From positions 1,240,001 through 1,304,000 of the forward strand of contig OZ345379.1 in NCBI GenBank assembly GCA_977006965.1: a stretch of DNA of 64,000 bases, given 5' to 3'. A program made the translations under genes and the position numbers. The notes under the pieces were generated by a model. It made no database searches, was not told the origin of the DNA, and saw nothing but the letters and a program-made list of their open reading frames with translations. This document shows positions 48,801 to 60,771 of the stretch, in pieces. The first letter of the stretch is position 1. Each line of letters opens with the position of its first letter. This DNA is from Phymatolithon calcareum. Taxonomy: Eukaryota; Rhodophyta; Florideophyceae; Hapalidiales.

Positions 48801-50408
48801 TTACGAACATGCAGGATACAATCCCATCTTTTCCGCGAACCCGGATACCTTGCTTCGACTTAGTGGTTTCGTAAGTGCATCAGCGACCATGAACTCCGTC
48901 GGACAGTACTGGAATTCCACTTTCCCGCTTGCCACAGCTTCGCGAACATAATGATATTGAATATCAATATGCTTGTTTCGTTGGGTAATTGCCTCGTTTT
49001 GAGTCGATGATATTGCGCCTTGGTTGTCCGAGAAGATGAGCATGCGAGATGGCTTGTTGACACCAAGTATGTCGGAAACCAATCGCGATAGCCAGACTGC
49101 TTCTTTCGCAGCAGCACGTGCAGCAATGTATTCAGCCTCACATGACGATGTCGCGAAAATGGTTTGCTTCTTGGATCGCCAGCTAATTGCTCCCCCTGCA
49201 AGTATGAAGACGTATCCACTTGTCGACTTACGAGTTTCTTGACAGCCTGCCCAGTCGGAGTCGCTAAACCCCACTGGCGTCAAACTCTTGTCTTTGCCAA
49301 ACAGAATCCCATGATCACGAGTTCCGGCGATGTAACGTAAAACACGCTTAACAGCCGTCCAATGGATTTGCAGTGGATTCTCACAGAAGGAAGGGAGTTT
49401 TCCGACAGCATCCGAGATATCCGGCCGACTTCCAACCATCAGATACATAACACTTCCAATTGCAGGGCGATACGGAACCTCAGATGAGACAGATTCCGTG
49501 ATGTCGAGTTCATGTACGTTGTTGGTTTTCTTGTAAGGCTCCATCGGCGTTGGTACCGGTTTAGAATTTTCCATGTTAAACCGTTTCAAAACTGTTTCCG
49601 CGTACGACTTCTGCGATAGGTGCAATGTTCGGAGATCACGATCCCGACGGATCTCGAATCCGAGGAATACGCTTGCGTTTCCAAGATACTTCATCTCAAA
49701 TCGCCGGTTAAGCTCCCCCTTCATCCATGCAATGGCAACAGTGTCGTTGCCGGCAATGAGCAAGTCATCGACGTATAGTGCAATGATCATAATGCTCTTA
49801 GAAGTGTGCCGAACATACAGGCACGGATCATTCGGACTGCTTGTAAATCCGAGTTCATTGATTAAGAAATCATCAATTTTCGCATGCCATTGCCGGGGAG
49901 CTTGTTTTATCCCGTACAGCGCCTTCAACAGCTTACACACGAGGTCAGGACGCTTGGAATCACGAAATCTAGCGGGAACCTCCATGTAAATATCTTCATC
50001 CAAGTCTCCGTGCAAGAATGCAGTGACGACATCCATTTGGACAAGTTCGAGATCATGAAGTGCCACCGTGGCGAGAAGAATCCGAATTGATGTGAACTTC
50101 ACGACTGGGGCATATGTTTCGCCGTAATCCACACCGTGCACCTGTCGGAACCCTTTCGCGACAATGCGAGCTTTCGGGCCAGTGTCCTTGACTTTAAACA
50201 CATATTTGCAAGGGAGAACGTTCATTCCGGATTCGCGTGGTACTAATGACCAAGTCTTGTTGCGCATGAGAGATGAGTGTTCTTTCTCAATCGCAGGGGA
50301 CCAATAGTCAACGTTGTCTTTCGACGGAGCGCTTCTGAAAGTCTGTGGAACTTCTTGAGAAGACAAAGCAGTTTCAGTTGCAAAGTTGGCGGATTCGAGA
50401 GCCAACAT
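48801..50408 (-). CDS. Element E reverse transcriptase and RNase H ORF
   Basis: This encodes 535 aa beginning MLALESANFATETALSS, one base out of frame with the upstream gag-integrase ORF. RT motifs HGVDYGETYAPVVKFTSIR, VQMDVVTAFLHGDLDEDIY and YVDDLLIAGND and RNase H motifs SDWAGCQETRKSTSG, CEAEYIAARAA and IFSDNQGAIS are all intact. Whether it is translated depends on a frameshift or on internal initiation. Confidence 0.9.
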   Translation of the reverse strand: MLALESANFATETALSSQEVPQTFRSAPSKDNVDYWSPAIEKEHSSLMRNKTWSLVPRESGMNVLPCKYVFKVKDTGPKARIVAKGFRQVHGVDYGETYAPVVKFTSIRILLATVALHDLELVQMDVVTAFLHGDLDEDIYMEVPARFRDSKRPDLVCKLLKALYGIKQAPRQWHAKIDDFLINELGFTSSPNDPCLYVRHTSKSIMIIALYVDDLLIAGNDTVAIAWMKGELNRRFEMKYLGNASVFLGFEIRRDRDLRTLHLSQKSYAETVLKRFNMENSKPVPTPMEPYKKTNNVHELDITESVSSEVPYRPAIGSVMYLMVGSRPDISDAVGKLPSFCENPLQIHWTAVKRVLRYIAGTRDHGILFGKDKSLTPVGFSDSDWAGCQETRKSTSGYVFILAGGAISWRSKKQTIFATSSCEAEYIAARAAAKEAVWLSRLVSDILGVNKPSRMLIFSDNQGAISSTQNEAITQRNKHIDIQYHYVREAVASGKVEFQYCPTEFMVADALTKPLSRSKVSGFAEKMGLYPACS

Positions 50409-52969
50409 AGCTGTATGCGGACCAGATTCCAGAAATCACTTGGTGGCTTTGAGACACGGGTGGATCGACGAAGTATGGGTTTTGCGACTAACTCAGGAGT
50501 TGCGTCAGCATTAGAAGTTGAGATAGATTCTTCTTTAGAGCCACTGTGCTGTCCATCACCATTGCCCTTTCGTTCGTCCACGGTACCCTCCACCGCAACG
50601 TCCTCGACTTTCATGGCAACCTCACGGATGTCGGCATACCTGGGTTTCTGCTCGACCTTGATGATCGCTGAAGGAATTTCGGTAGCTTCCTCGGTTTCAA
50701 ATGCATCGTGAAAGCTTTGGTCAAACCCTGCATTTGGAAAACTGATTGGTACATCCGTTTTAGGTTTCTCAGTTTCGAATGCCGATTCGTCAAATATAAC
50801 ATCCCGAGATACGATCACCTTGCATGCATTCGGATCCCATAACTTGTATCCCTTAGATGCAAACGAGTATCCCATCATGATCGCTTCACGAGTACGAGAG
50901 TCGAGTTTCTTGACCTTCTTTTTCGGAATCACGTACCAACACTTAGCGCCAAATACGCGTAAGTGTTCCAAGTTTGGTGCGGCTCCCATCCATATGTGAT
51001 GGGGGGTCGTGTTCGAAGGAAGTCCTCGCGACGTAACTCGATTTCGGACGTACACAGCAGTTGACAGTGCTTCAGCCCAGAACTTCTTCTCGATGCCTTT
51101 GTGATGAAGCATCGAGCGCACTAAGTTGAGTAAAGTGCGGTTCATGCGCTCAGCAACCCCATTCTGTTGAGGAGTGTAAGCAACTGTGAGTTGATGGTGA
51201 ATACCGTGCTCTGAAAGATATGACTTGAACTCATTTGACAGGTATTCTCCTCCGTTATCGGTCCGAATAGCTTTGAGCTTTGGTGCCGGTGAGAACTGAT
51301 GTACGTTGAGGTGATTCAGCTTTCTTCCGGTGTGTGTTTCAGCGTATTTTTGAAATTTCTGAAAGCACTCGAAGCTCTCGGACTTCTTTCGCATGGTGAA
51401 CACTGTAGTCCATTTCGAGTGATCATCGATAAACGTGATGAAATACCGAGAGCCACCTAGTGATGGGATGTCAATTGGACCGAGAACGTCGGAATGCACG
51501 AGATCGAGAAGTGCGTCCGAGCGAGAACCACTAGACTTCGGGATAGGAGCACGATATGCTTTCCCAGCAATGCAACCTTTGCATACATTGTTCGGCGCAG
51601 ACCCAGGATCGATATTCAATCCTTTCACAACCCCATGGCGTGCCATGCCTGAGATTCCAGTAGGACTGACATGCGCGAGACGCTCGTGCCATAGCTGTAG
51701 GCTGACGACGGATGTTTCCTTGGACATGGGTTTGTTCTCCGGACGATCTAAAATGTATAGATCTTTGCGGAGAGTACCTTGGGCGATAATCTCATCATGT
51801 GCTTTGATGTAGCACCGTTTGCTTTTGAATAAGATCCCATACCCATACACGTCCAGTTTAGAAACGGAAAGGAGCGAATAACCAAAGTCCGGAATATGAA
51901 GAACGTTTTGGAGAATACATTGAGACTGTTTTCCGTTAATACTGAGTGTGACGATGGCATCTCCCTTTCCTGCTATGCTTGCAGTTGCTCTAGTTCCCAT
52001 TTCGACTGTCGACCTCATTTCCGTGTATGAGACAAAGATTGAACGATCGAATGTCATGTGGGATGTGCTTCCGGAGTCGATAATCCATGACGTGGACTTT
52101 TCGGGAATGTTTGAGTTTCGAACCTTTCCCATTAAGCAAACGTAGTCAGAATCAGACATGACACGAATAGATTCTGTTTCACCAGCAATTAAGGCAGTCG
52201 GTTTGTCCTTCTTTCCTTTTCGACCCGGAGGTTTGTATCCCGGTGGTGCAAGGTGTGGAAACTTGACCCAACACCTGAGAGAAGGATGTACAGCTCGATT
52301 GCAATGATCGCAATGGTCGTAGGCGTATGACCCATTTTGAGTTGCACTTACAAGAGCCGTGGACTCAGACTTCTCCGAGGAGGCTTCGAGACGCATAGTC
52401 ATACGTTGCTCCTCTTGTAGAAGTCGGCTCTTGACAAACTCGAGAGAGACTGTCTCGTCCTCGTTCCCAAGTGCGTCTAAGGCACTGATGAGACTGTCAT
52501 AACGATCCGGAAGACCATTCAGGACAGCCATTGCCATTTCCTTGTCGTCGATGTCAACACCCATTGATTTGAGTGTGGATGCGAGCTGACGAATTCGGTT
52601 GGTGTATGGCAGTATCTTTTCGCCCTCGAACATTGTGGCGGTATAGAACTTGCGACGAGCGGCGAGTTTGTTAAGAAGCGTATGGCGTTCGAATATGTTG
52701 AGAATCGCCTGCCACATTTCTTTCGCCGTTTCGACACCTCGTACATGTTCGAGATGGGCATCGGAAAGGGATAGACCAATAATCGCTTTAGCCTTATTGT
52801 CATGTCGACGCCAGACTTTGAACTCGTCTGTGTCCCTTGCCGGAGGGCTTACCTCGATGTACTCATCGAGCTCGCGGAATGATAGTACTAGCTGAATTTT
52901 CTGTTTCCAAGCGTGGAAATTGGTCTCGGTGAGTTTTTAGACCTTCTGCGTTCCTTGCGAGTTGTCCAT
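50243..52969 (-). pseudogene. Element E gag-protease-integrase ORF with stop at codon 11
   Basis: ATG 52969 gives MDNSQGTQKV then TAA. The same frame is then open to 50243, and the first ATG after the stop is at 52717 (MWQAILNIFERHT, 824 aa). It includes a zinc knuckle (CDHCNRAVHPSLRC), protease DSGSTSHMTF and integrase HSDVLG, RTDNGGEY and NGVAERMN. Starting at 52717 would remove about 85 residues of gag. Confidence 0.88.
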
Positions 52970-53162
52970 ATTTTGGACTGGGGTTTCTTGAAATCTTGTC
53001 GAAGATCCGTTCGGGGAGTCCACTGCGAGTTAACAAAAGTTAACTATCAAGGCAATCTATCCCTTATAGGAAATTCGCGTCGAGCCAGTGTGACCCGGAG
53101 CTTGATCTGGGGATGGCTCTAGGCCGTATACCTCTTGAAGATAGGGCTGGGTCTAGGCCGTT

Positions 53163-53222
53163 TACCTCTTGTGGCGTTTTGGTACACCAGAACCTGCAGC
53201 CGACAAAACGCACTGCAAGACG
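53163..53222 (-). repeat. Leader module of element E
   Basis: This is the same module as in F, A and B, on the minus strand, upstream of gag. Confidence 0.7.
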
Positions 53223-53717
53223 TATCCGTCAATTCCAATATCCTAAATTCCAATGTTGATGTTGGCACACCCGAGCGAGCAAGTACTTCGTGAGGCTATA
53301 ATTGCGACCTTTTCCTTGAAGATGAGTATACGGGGCCTACTGACCACGCGCTGTGCGTGGCAGACTGTCTTTCAAATCGGTAAACCGTACTCCAACAAGT
53401 CTTTCAGATTCCCTTCCAATCACACAACAGAATTCTGCAGAGCCGAGATGCGTCCAGGTGGATACTCGGAAGACTACTTGATTTCTCAAGCGCATATCCC
53501 TTTCACCACGTAGCAGAGCACGGATGATGTCAGACTATTTCGTAGATTATACTCTGTGCAGAGTCGCTTTAGGGTGGCCGATGGATGGCGCAGATACCAC
53601 AGGGTTTTAAACCTTTTGATGATGAAAATTGGTTGAGAATAAATTACCGAGAGGGAAGGAGGACCCCTCGGTAAGGTGATAGCGCTGGTTGATTACGCGT
53701 TATCTGGGCCCATAACC

Positions 53718-54117
53718 TGTTGGATGGAGGTTTGGTTGTTGATGGTTGAGATGGTTGAGGTGGTTGAGATGGTTGTGAGATATTCCTTGGTTTATTGAGT
53801 CGGGGCATCAGATCCGGGTCTTATATAGGCCTCAGATCGAGGTATGATAAGACTTCTGATGCTCATTGCACTACTAACTGTGATTGAATCAATCAACTAA
53901 AAGATTAAAATGTTGACTGTGATTGATTCAATCAACGAAATTATTGAATTACTGACAATGACAAGATCAATCAAGAAAATGATTGACCGGCTACATTGTC
54001 AGTAAAGATGAAAAAACATGGATTGATTCTATCATAACATATGAGAAATGGTTAGAGACTTATGACAAAGGATAATGTGTACTGCGACAAGAGCTTCAAG
54101 CAGTCACATTTCCAACA
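53718..54117 (-). repeat. Element E 5' LTR
   Basis: These 400 bp adjoin the primer-binding site (53704-53717), and the outer flank is the duplicated CATAC. Confidence 0.93.
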
Positions 54118-54206
54118 CATACACCAACCGAATTCGTCAGCTCGCATCCACACTCAAATCAATGGGTGTTGACATCGACGACAAGGAAATGGCAATGGCT
54201 GTCCTG
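54118..54206 (+). pseudogene. Element F gag segment between insertions E and G
   Basis: It encodes TNRIRQLASTLKSMGVDIDD and KEMAMAVL, contiguous with ILPY before E and NGLPDRYD after G. Confidence 0.92.
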
Positions 54207-54650
54207 TGATGGAAGTGTGATTGCTTGGAGCTCTAGTCGCAAACACACTTCCATATCAAGGTATGATCTCGGCACACGTGTACACGTGTCAAGTCGAAAG
54301 TCAAAGTGTCTCAGAACCTTGAATCAAGAAGATTGGCGTTGACACGTGTCAAAGTATGATAAGAGTATGATAATCATACTCCCCTCACTCAGTAGATAAT
54401 TTTTGATTTTTTCATGTGACACGTGTCATATGATATTATGACAAATATTTTTAGGGTTAGTGTGTCTCTGTCGTCAATTAGGGTTTTGATCACGTCTAGT
54501 CGAGTTTTCAGGTCTATATATGCTCGACCTGAGATCCACCAAGTGAATAAACCAAGGAACTCATTCTCACCTATCTCAACTTTTCCACGACCAATCTTCT
54601 CCAACCAAACCATTTCAGTCTCCTCATCACCACCTTAACCTTTTCCTTCA
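54207..54650 (+). repeat. Solo copia LTR (element G)
   Basis: The 444 bp run from TGATGGAAGTGTG to CCTTTTCCTTCA (gapped in text), flanked by TCCTG at 54202-54206 and 54651-54655. It carries CACGTG motifs, TTTAGGGTTAG and a TATA box (TCTATATATGC), as in the A/B LTR group. Both LTRs presumably recombined, leaving one. Confidence 0.92.
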
Positions 54651-54655
54651 TCCTG

Positions 54656-57600
54656 AATGGTCTTCCGGATCGTTATGACAGTCTCATCAGTGCCTTAGAC
54701 GCACTTGGGAACGAGGACGAGACATTCTCTCTCGAGTTTGTCAAGAGCCGACTTCTACAAGAGCAGCAACGTATGACTATGCGTCTCGAAGCCTCTTCGG
54801 AGAAGTCTGAGTCCACGGCTCTTGTAAGTGCAACTCAAAATGGGTCATACGCCTACGACCATTGCGATCATTGCAATCGAGCTGGACATCCTTCTCTCAG
54901 GTGTTGGGTCAAGTTTCCACACCTTGCACCACCGGGATACAAACCTCTGGGTCGAAAAGGAAAGAAGGACAAACCAACTGCCTTAGTTGCTGGTGAAACA
55001 GAATCTATTCGTGTCATGTCCGATTCTGACTACGTTTGCTTAATGGGAAAGGTTCGAAACTCAAACATTCCCGAAAAGTCCACGTCATGGATTATCGACT
55101 CCGGAAGCACATCCCACATGACATTCGATCGTTCAATCTTTGTCTCATACACGGAAATGAGGTCGACAGTCGAAATGGGAACTAGAGCAACTGCAACCAT
55201 AGCAGGAAAGGGCGATGCCATCGTGACACTCAGCATTAACGGAAAACAGTCTCAATGTATTCTCCAGAACGTTCTTCATATTCCGGACTTTGGTTATTCG
55301 CTCCTTTCCGTTTCTAAACTGGACGTGTATGGGTATGGGATTTCATTCAAAAGCAAACGGTGCTACATCAAAGCACATGATGAGATTATCGCCCAAGGTA
55401 CTCTCCGTAAAGATCTATACATTTTAGATCATCCGGAGAACAAACCCATGTCCTAGGAAACATCCGTCGTCAGCCTACAGCTATGGCACGAGCGTCTCGC
55501 GCATGTCAGTCCTACTGGAATCTCAGGCATGGCACGCCATGGGGTTGTGAAAGGATTGAATATCGATCCAGGGTCTTCGCCGAACAATGTATGCAAAGGT
55601 TGCATTGCTGGGAAAGCACATCGTGCTCCTATCCCGAAGTCTAGTGGTTCTCGCTCGGACGCAATTCTCGATCTCGTGCATTCCGACGTTCTCGGTCCAA
55701 TTGACATCCCATCACTAGGTGGCTCTCGGTATTTCATCACGTTTATCGATGATCACTCGAAATGGACTACAGTGTTCACCATGCGAAAGAAGTCCGAGAG
55801 CTTCGAGTGCTTTCAGAAATTTCACAAATACGCTGAAACACACACCGGAAGAAAGCTGAAACACCTCAACGAACATCAGTTCTCACCGGCACCTAAGCTC
55901 AAAGCTATTCGGACCGATAACGGAGGAGAATACCTGTCAAATGAGTTCAAGTCATATCTTTCAGAGCACGGTATTCACCATCAACTCACAGTTGCTTACA
56001 CTCCTCAACAGAATGGGGTTGCTGAGCGCATGAACCGCACTTTACTCAACTTAGTGCGCTCGATGCTTCATCACAAAGGCATCGAGAAGAAGTTCTGGGC
56101 TGAAGCACTGTCAACTGCTGTGTACGTTCGAAATCGAGTTACGTCGCGAGGACTTCCTTCGAACACGACCCCCCATCACATATGGATGGGAGCCGCACCA
56201 AGCTTGGAACACTTACGCGTATTTGGCGCTAAGTGTTGGTACGTGATTCCGAAAAAGAAGGTCAAGAAACTCGACTCTCGTACTCGTGAAGCGATCATGA
56301 TGGGATACTCGTTTGCATCTAAGGGATACAAGTTATGGGATCCGAATGCATGCAAGGTGATCGTATCTCGGGATGTTATATTTGACGATTCGGCATGCGA
56401 AACTGAGAAACCTAAAACGGATGTACCAATCAGTTTTCCAAATGCAGGGTTTGACCAAAGCTTTCACGATGCATTTGAAACCGAGGAAGCTACCGAAATT
56501 CCTTCAGCGATCACCAAGGTCGAGCAGAAACCCAACTATGCCGACATCTGTGAGGTTGCCGTGAAAGTCGAGGACGTTGCGGTGGAGGGAACCGTGGACG
56601 AACGAAAGGGCAATGGTGATGGACAGCACAGTGGCTCTAAAGAAGAATCTATCTCAACTTCTAATGCTGACGCAACTCCTGAGTTAGTCGCAAAACCCAT
56701 ACTTCGTCGATCCACCCGTGTCTCAAAGCCACCAAGTGATTTCTGGAATCTGGTCCGCATACAGCTATGTTGGCTCTCGAATCCGCCAACTTTGCAACTG
56801 AAACTGCTTTGTCTTCTCAAGAAGTTCCACAGACTTTCAGAAGCGCTCCGTCGAAAGACAACGTTGACTATTGGTCCCCTGCGATTGAGAAAGAACACTC
56901 ATCTCTCATGCGCAACAAGACTTGGTCATTAGTACCACGCGAATCCGGAATGAACGTTCTCCCTTGCAAATATGTGTTTAAAGTCAAGGACACTGGCCCG
57001 AAAGCTCGCATTGTCGCGAAAGGGTTCCGACAGGTGCACGGTGTGAAGTTCACATCAATTCGGATTCTTCTCGCCACGGTGGCACTTCATGATCTCGAAC
57101 TTGTCCAAATGGATGTCGTCACTGCATTCTTGCACGGAGACTTGGATGAAGATATTTACATGGAGGTTCCCGCTAGATTTCGTGATTCCAAGCGTCCTGA
57201 CCTCGTGTGTAAGCTGTTGAAGGCGCTGTACGGGATAAAACAAGCTCCCCGGCAATGGCATGCGAAAATTGATGATTTCTTAATCAATGAACTCGGATTT
57301 ACAAGCAGTCCGAATGATCCGTGCCTGTATGTTCGGCACACTTCTAAGAGCATTATGATCATTGCACTATACGTCGATGACTTGCTCATTGCCGGCAACG
57401 ACACTGTTGCCATTGCATGGATGAAGGGGGAGCTTAACCGGCGATTTGAGATGAAGTATCTTGGAAACGCAAGCGTATTCCTCGGATTCGAGATCCGTCG
57501 GGATCGTGATCTCCGAACATTGCACCTATCGCAGAAGTCGTACGCGGAAACAGTTTTGAAACGGTTTAACATGGAAAATTCTAAACCGGTACCAACGCCG

Positions 57601-58319
57601 ATGGAGCCTTACAAGAAAACCAACAACGTACATGAACTCGACATCACGGAATCCGTTTCATCTGAGGTTCCGTATCGCCCTGGAATTGGAAGCGTTATGT
57701 ATCTGATGGTTGGAAGTCGGCCGGATATCTCGGATGCTGTCGGAAAACTCTCTTCCTTATGTGAGAATCCACTGCAAATCCATTGGACGGCTGTTAAGCG
57801 TGTTTTACGTTACATCGCCGGAACTCGTGATCATGGGATTCTGTTTGGCAAAGACAAGAGTTTGACGCCAGTGGGGTTTAGCGACTCCGACTGGGCAGGC
57901 TGTCAAGAAACTCGTAAGTCGACAAGTGGATACGTCTTCATACTTGCAGGGGGAGCAATTAGCTGGCGATCCAAGAAGCAAACCATTTTCGCGACATCGT
58001 CATGTGAGGCTGAATACATTGCTGCATGTGTTGCTGCGAAAGAAGCAGTCTGGCTATCGCGATTGGTTTCCGACATACTTGGTGTCAACAAGCCATCTCG
58101 CATGCTATATCATCGACTCAAAACGAGGCAATTACCCAACGAAACAAGCATATTGATATTCAATATCATTATGTTCGCGAAGCTGCGGCAACCGAGAAAG
58201 TGGAATTCAAGTACTGTCCGACGGAGTTCATGGTCGCTGATGCACTTACGAAACCACTAAGTCGGATCAAGGTATCCGAGTTCGCGGAAAAGATGGGATT
58301 GTATCCTGCATGTTCGTAA
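54656..58319 (+). pseudogene. Element F gag 3' part and pol, inactivated
   Basis: It resumes NGLPDRYDSLISALDALGNE, then the zinc knuckle (CDHCNRAGHPSLRC), protease DSGSTSHMTF, a TAG stop at 55454-55456 after NKPMS, integrase, the one-base shift near 56750, RT and RNase H. A 30-nt in-frame deletion near 57045 removes DYGETYAPVV of RT. A 25-nt deletion near 58106 removes the RNase H Asp (SDNQ) and shifts frame. The end ALTKPLSRIKVSEFAEKM is recognisable. Confidence 0.92.
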
Positions 58320-58340
58320 GCTTCTTCGATCGAGGGGGAG

Positions 58341-58731
58341 TGTTGGAAATGTGACTGCTTGGAGCTCTTGTCGCAGTACACATTATCATTTGTCATAAGT
58401 CTCTAACCATTTCTCATATGTTATGATAGAACCAATCCATGTTTTTTCATCTTTACGGACAATGTAACCGGTCAATCAATTTCTTGATTGATCTTGTCAT
58501 TGTCAGTAATTCAATCATTTTGTTGATTGAATCAATCACAGTCAACATTTCAATCTTTTAGTTGATTGATTCAATCACAGTTAGTAGTGCAATGAGCATC
58601 AGAAGTCTTATCATACCTCAATCTGAGGCCTATATAAGACCCGGATCTGATGCCCCGACTCAATAAACCAAGGAACATCTCACAACCAACCCAACCATCT
58701 CAAACATCAACAACCAAACCTCCATCCAAAA
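58341..58731 (+). repeat. Element F 3' LTR
   Basis: It is preceded by the polypurine tract GATCGAGGGGGAG. The last bases are CCAAAA where CCAACA is expected. It is very similar to the 5' LTR except in the CAACCATCTCAA tract. Confidence 0.9.
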
Positions 58732-60208
58732 GGGACAAATAGGATTTTCTTCAACAGATTAGAAATTTTCTTTCGAAATATCAATATCGATCATGTGAAT
58801 AGATTTTGGAGCCCCACACTGACGGTTTTGCAGACATGGACGAAGACGGTAACGCTAAGCTGGGGACGGCCGGCGGCACTTTGAGGACACTGACATGAAT
58901 GGCGAAGACGTTGCCTACAGTGAACCCTGAAAGAGACTACAAAATTAACCATTACAACGGCAGGGCTTTTCTCAGCGAAATGACATCCTATTTCCTGAAA
59001 AGATCACATCACACTATCAGTTCTTCTGACATATTGATTTCCATGGTCAGGAGCTTCTATCGCTTTTTTTGTTCCTTCTGCCCATGATCCTGCTACCTTT
59101 GGCTTGCTAACTTTCATTGTAGAGTATCGAGATTCTTTCCGCGGCGTTACTGACATGTTCCATAGAACTCCCGTTTCCATGGGGGAAGCGACCGACGTAA
59201 AGAGTTGATGCTTCCTGGAGCGAATTTGAGCCACAGGGTTTGCTTTTTCCTTTGTATCGACGTCAACTTTTCGCATCTTCTTTACTTCCTTTTGAATCAA
59301 TATTTGACGTCAGCGGAGGCTTTCATGTTTTGAGGTCACCAGCCCGCTTACAGCTCACTCGGTACTCTCTTGTGGGATCTCGTGTTCCTGTAGACAGCTG
59401 ATATCACTCTCCAAATGCAGATTGTACGCCTCTTTTCCTGCGTAGCTAGCAGAAGTCTGAGCCGGAAGTGCTCTCTAAGTTGCGTTCTTCGGATCCTCGG
59501 TATTGTCATTCTGCATAGGGCTCACATCGGGACGTTAAGTCGACTTGCATATTTACCCAGAACAACGGAGTAGAACAGGTCTTCCGTTTGGTTCATATGG
59601 GCTTCAACTGATTTTGCTCATGGCGTGAGGTGTATCGCGTGCTCCCATCTGCAATGCACGAGAGCCTTATCTGTTGCTATATTTTTTGTAGTACATAGTA
59701 CTTTCGCTTGGAATCCCGGGTCCTTTTAGTCCCATTATGATTCCCTTCGCGACACAGGAATATCAAGGGTCCGTGATGCCGCAAGATGTATCTACAATCT
59801 ACGACGCATAAAAGTAATTGTCGTGTGCTTTAAGTCTGAAATATGCATTAAAAATTTAAGTTACTGATTCTTCCCAGATCAGAGTATTCCCTCTATCTGA
59901 CGTCGACGATCAAGTTGCTGATAGAGGCACTTCAGGGTGCAACAGGAGCGAATGCGAGGGCCTGTTGATGCCTCGCGGCCGCACTGTGAAGCGAACGGGG
60001 GCGAAAGCGAAGACCTGTCGTTGCCTCGCGGCCGCACCGTATCGCCTCACGCATTCCATAGGTGTCTCTCCAACGTTTTGAACTTGAGCAAAAGGATTCG
60101 ACAGCGTCCATCTCCGAATTGGGCAAAATGAAACTGATGAGGTCACGCAAGACGGCGCTGAACAAGGCGTCCCGGAAACCACTGGACCACATGCTCTTCA
60201 CAGCGCAC
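58732..60208. other. Non-coding stretch with a 40-bp near-tandem repeat
   Basis: No gene is supported. Two related 40-bp copies at 59948-59987 and 60001-60040 share CCTCGCGGCCGCAC. A minus-strand frame through them (59932-60201) gives a repeated Arg/Phe/Ala-rich peptide, too weak to call a gene. Confidence 0.45.
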
Positions 60209-60771
60209 TGTTTTTGGAGGTTATTGATAAGATGAGGTGATTGAAAATCTTTGGTTGGAAAGAATTGGTTGAGGAGAAGTTGGGTTGTGAGTGAATGCGT
60301 TCCTTGGTTTATTGACTTGGCGGACCTCAGGTCGAGACTATATAGACCTGAGAACTCAACCAGACTTGATCAAAACCCTAATTGACGACGGAGACACTCT
60401 AACCCAAAAGAATTTTTCATAATTTCATATGACCCGCGTAACATAAAAATCAAGAATCATCTACTGAGTGAGGGGAGTATGATTATCATACTCTTATCAT
60501 ACTCTGACACGTGTCCCTGCCAATCTTCATGAATCTAAGTTCTGAGACACTTTGTCTTTCGACTTGACACGTGTACACGTGTACCGAGATCAAACCTTGA
60601 TTTTGAAGTGTGGTGCGACTACACCAAAACTGGAATTTAGTGTCCCAGGTAAAATTCATTAGCAAAGGACTTTACAGTAATACTCGAAAAGAAGCTCGCG
60701 GGAAGTGAGCAGCAACATTTTACAAAAATTGATGAAAGAACGCTGTAAATTTGTTTCACATTTTCTTTATT

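Larger units (their letters stand above)
48371..54117 (-). mobile_element. Copia element E, minus strand, inserted in its sister copy F
   Basis: The element is 5747 bp with duplication CATAC (48366-48370 and 54118-54122). The LTRs are 48371-48779 (409 bp) and 53718-54117 (400 bp), differing by a 9-bp indel and about 8 substitutions. The primer-binding site is at 53704-53717 and the polypurine tract next to 48780. Coding sequence is nearly complete but has a stop at gag codon 11 and a one-base shift between integrase and RT, both shared with F. Confidence 0.95.
46859..58731 (+). mobile_element. Copia element F, plus strand, split by elements E and G
   Basis: The LTRs are 46859-47258 (400 bp) and 58341-58731 (391 bp). 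The primer-binding site is at 47259-47272. Flanking 5-mers are GGGCC and GGGAC, a likely decayed duplication. Removing E (48371-54117 plus one CATAC) and G (54207-54650 plus one TCCTG) rejoins the gag reading (ILPY-TNRIRQLA and MAVL-NGLPDRYD). The coding part has a stop at gag codon 11, frameshifts, an internal stop at 55454-55456 and two deletions, so this copy is dead. Confidence 0.92.
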
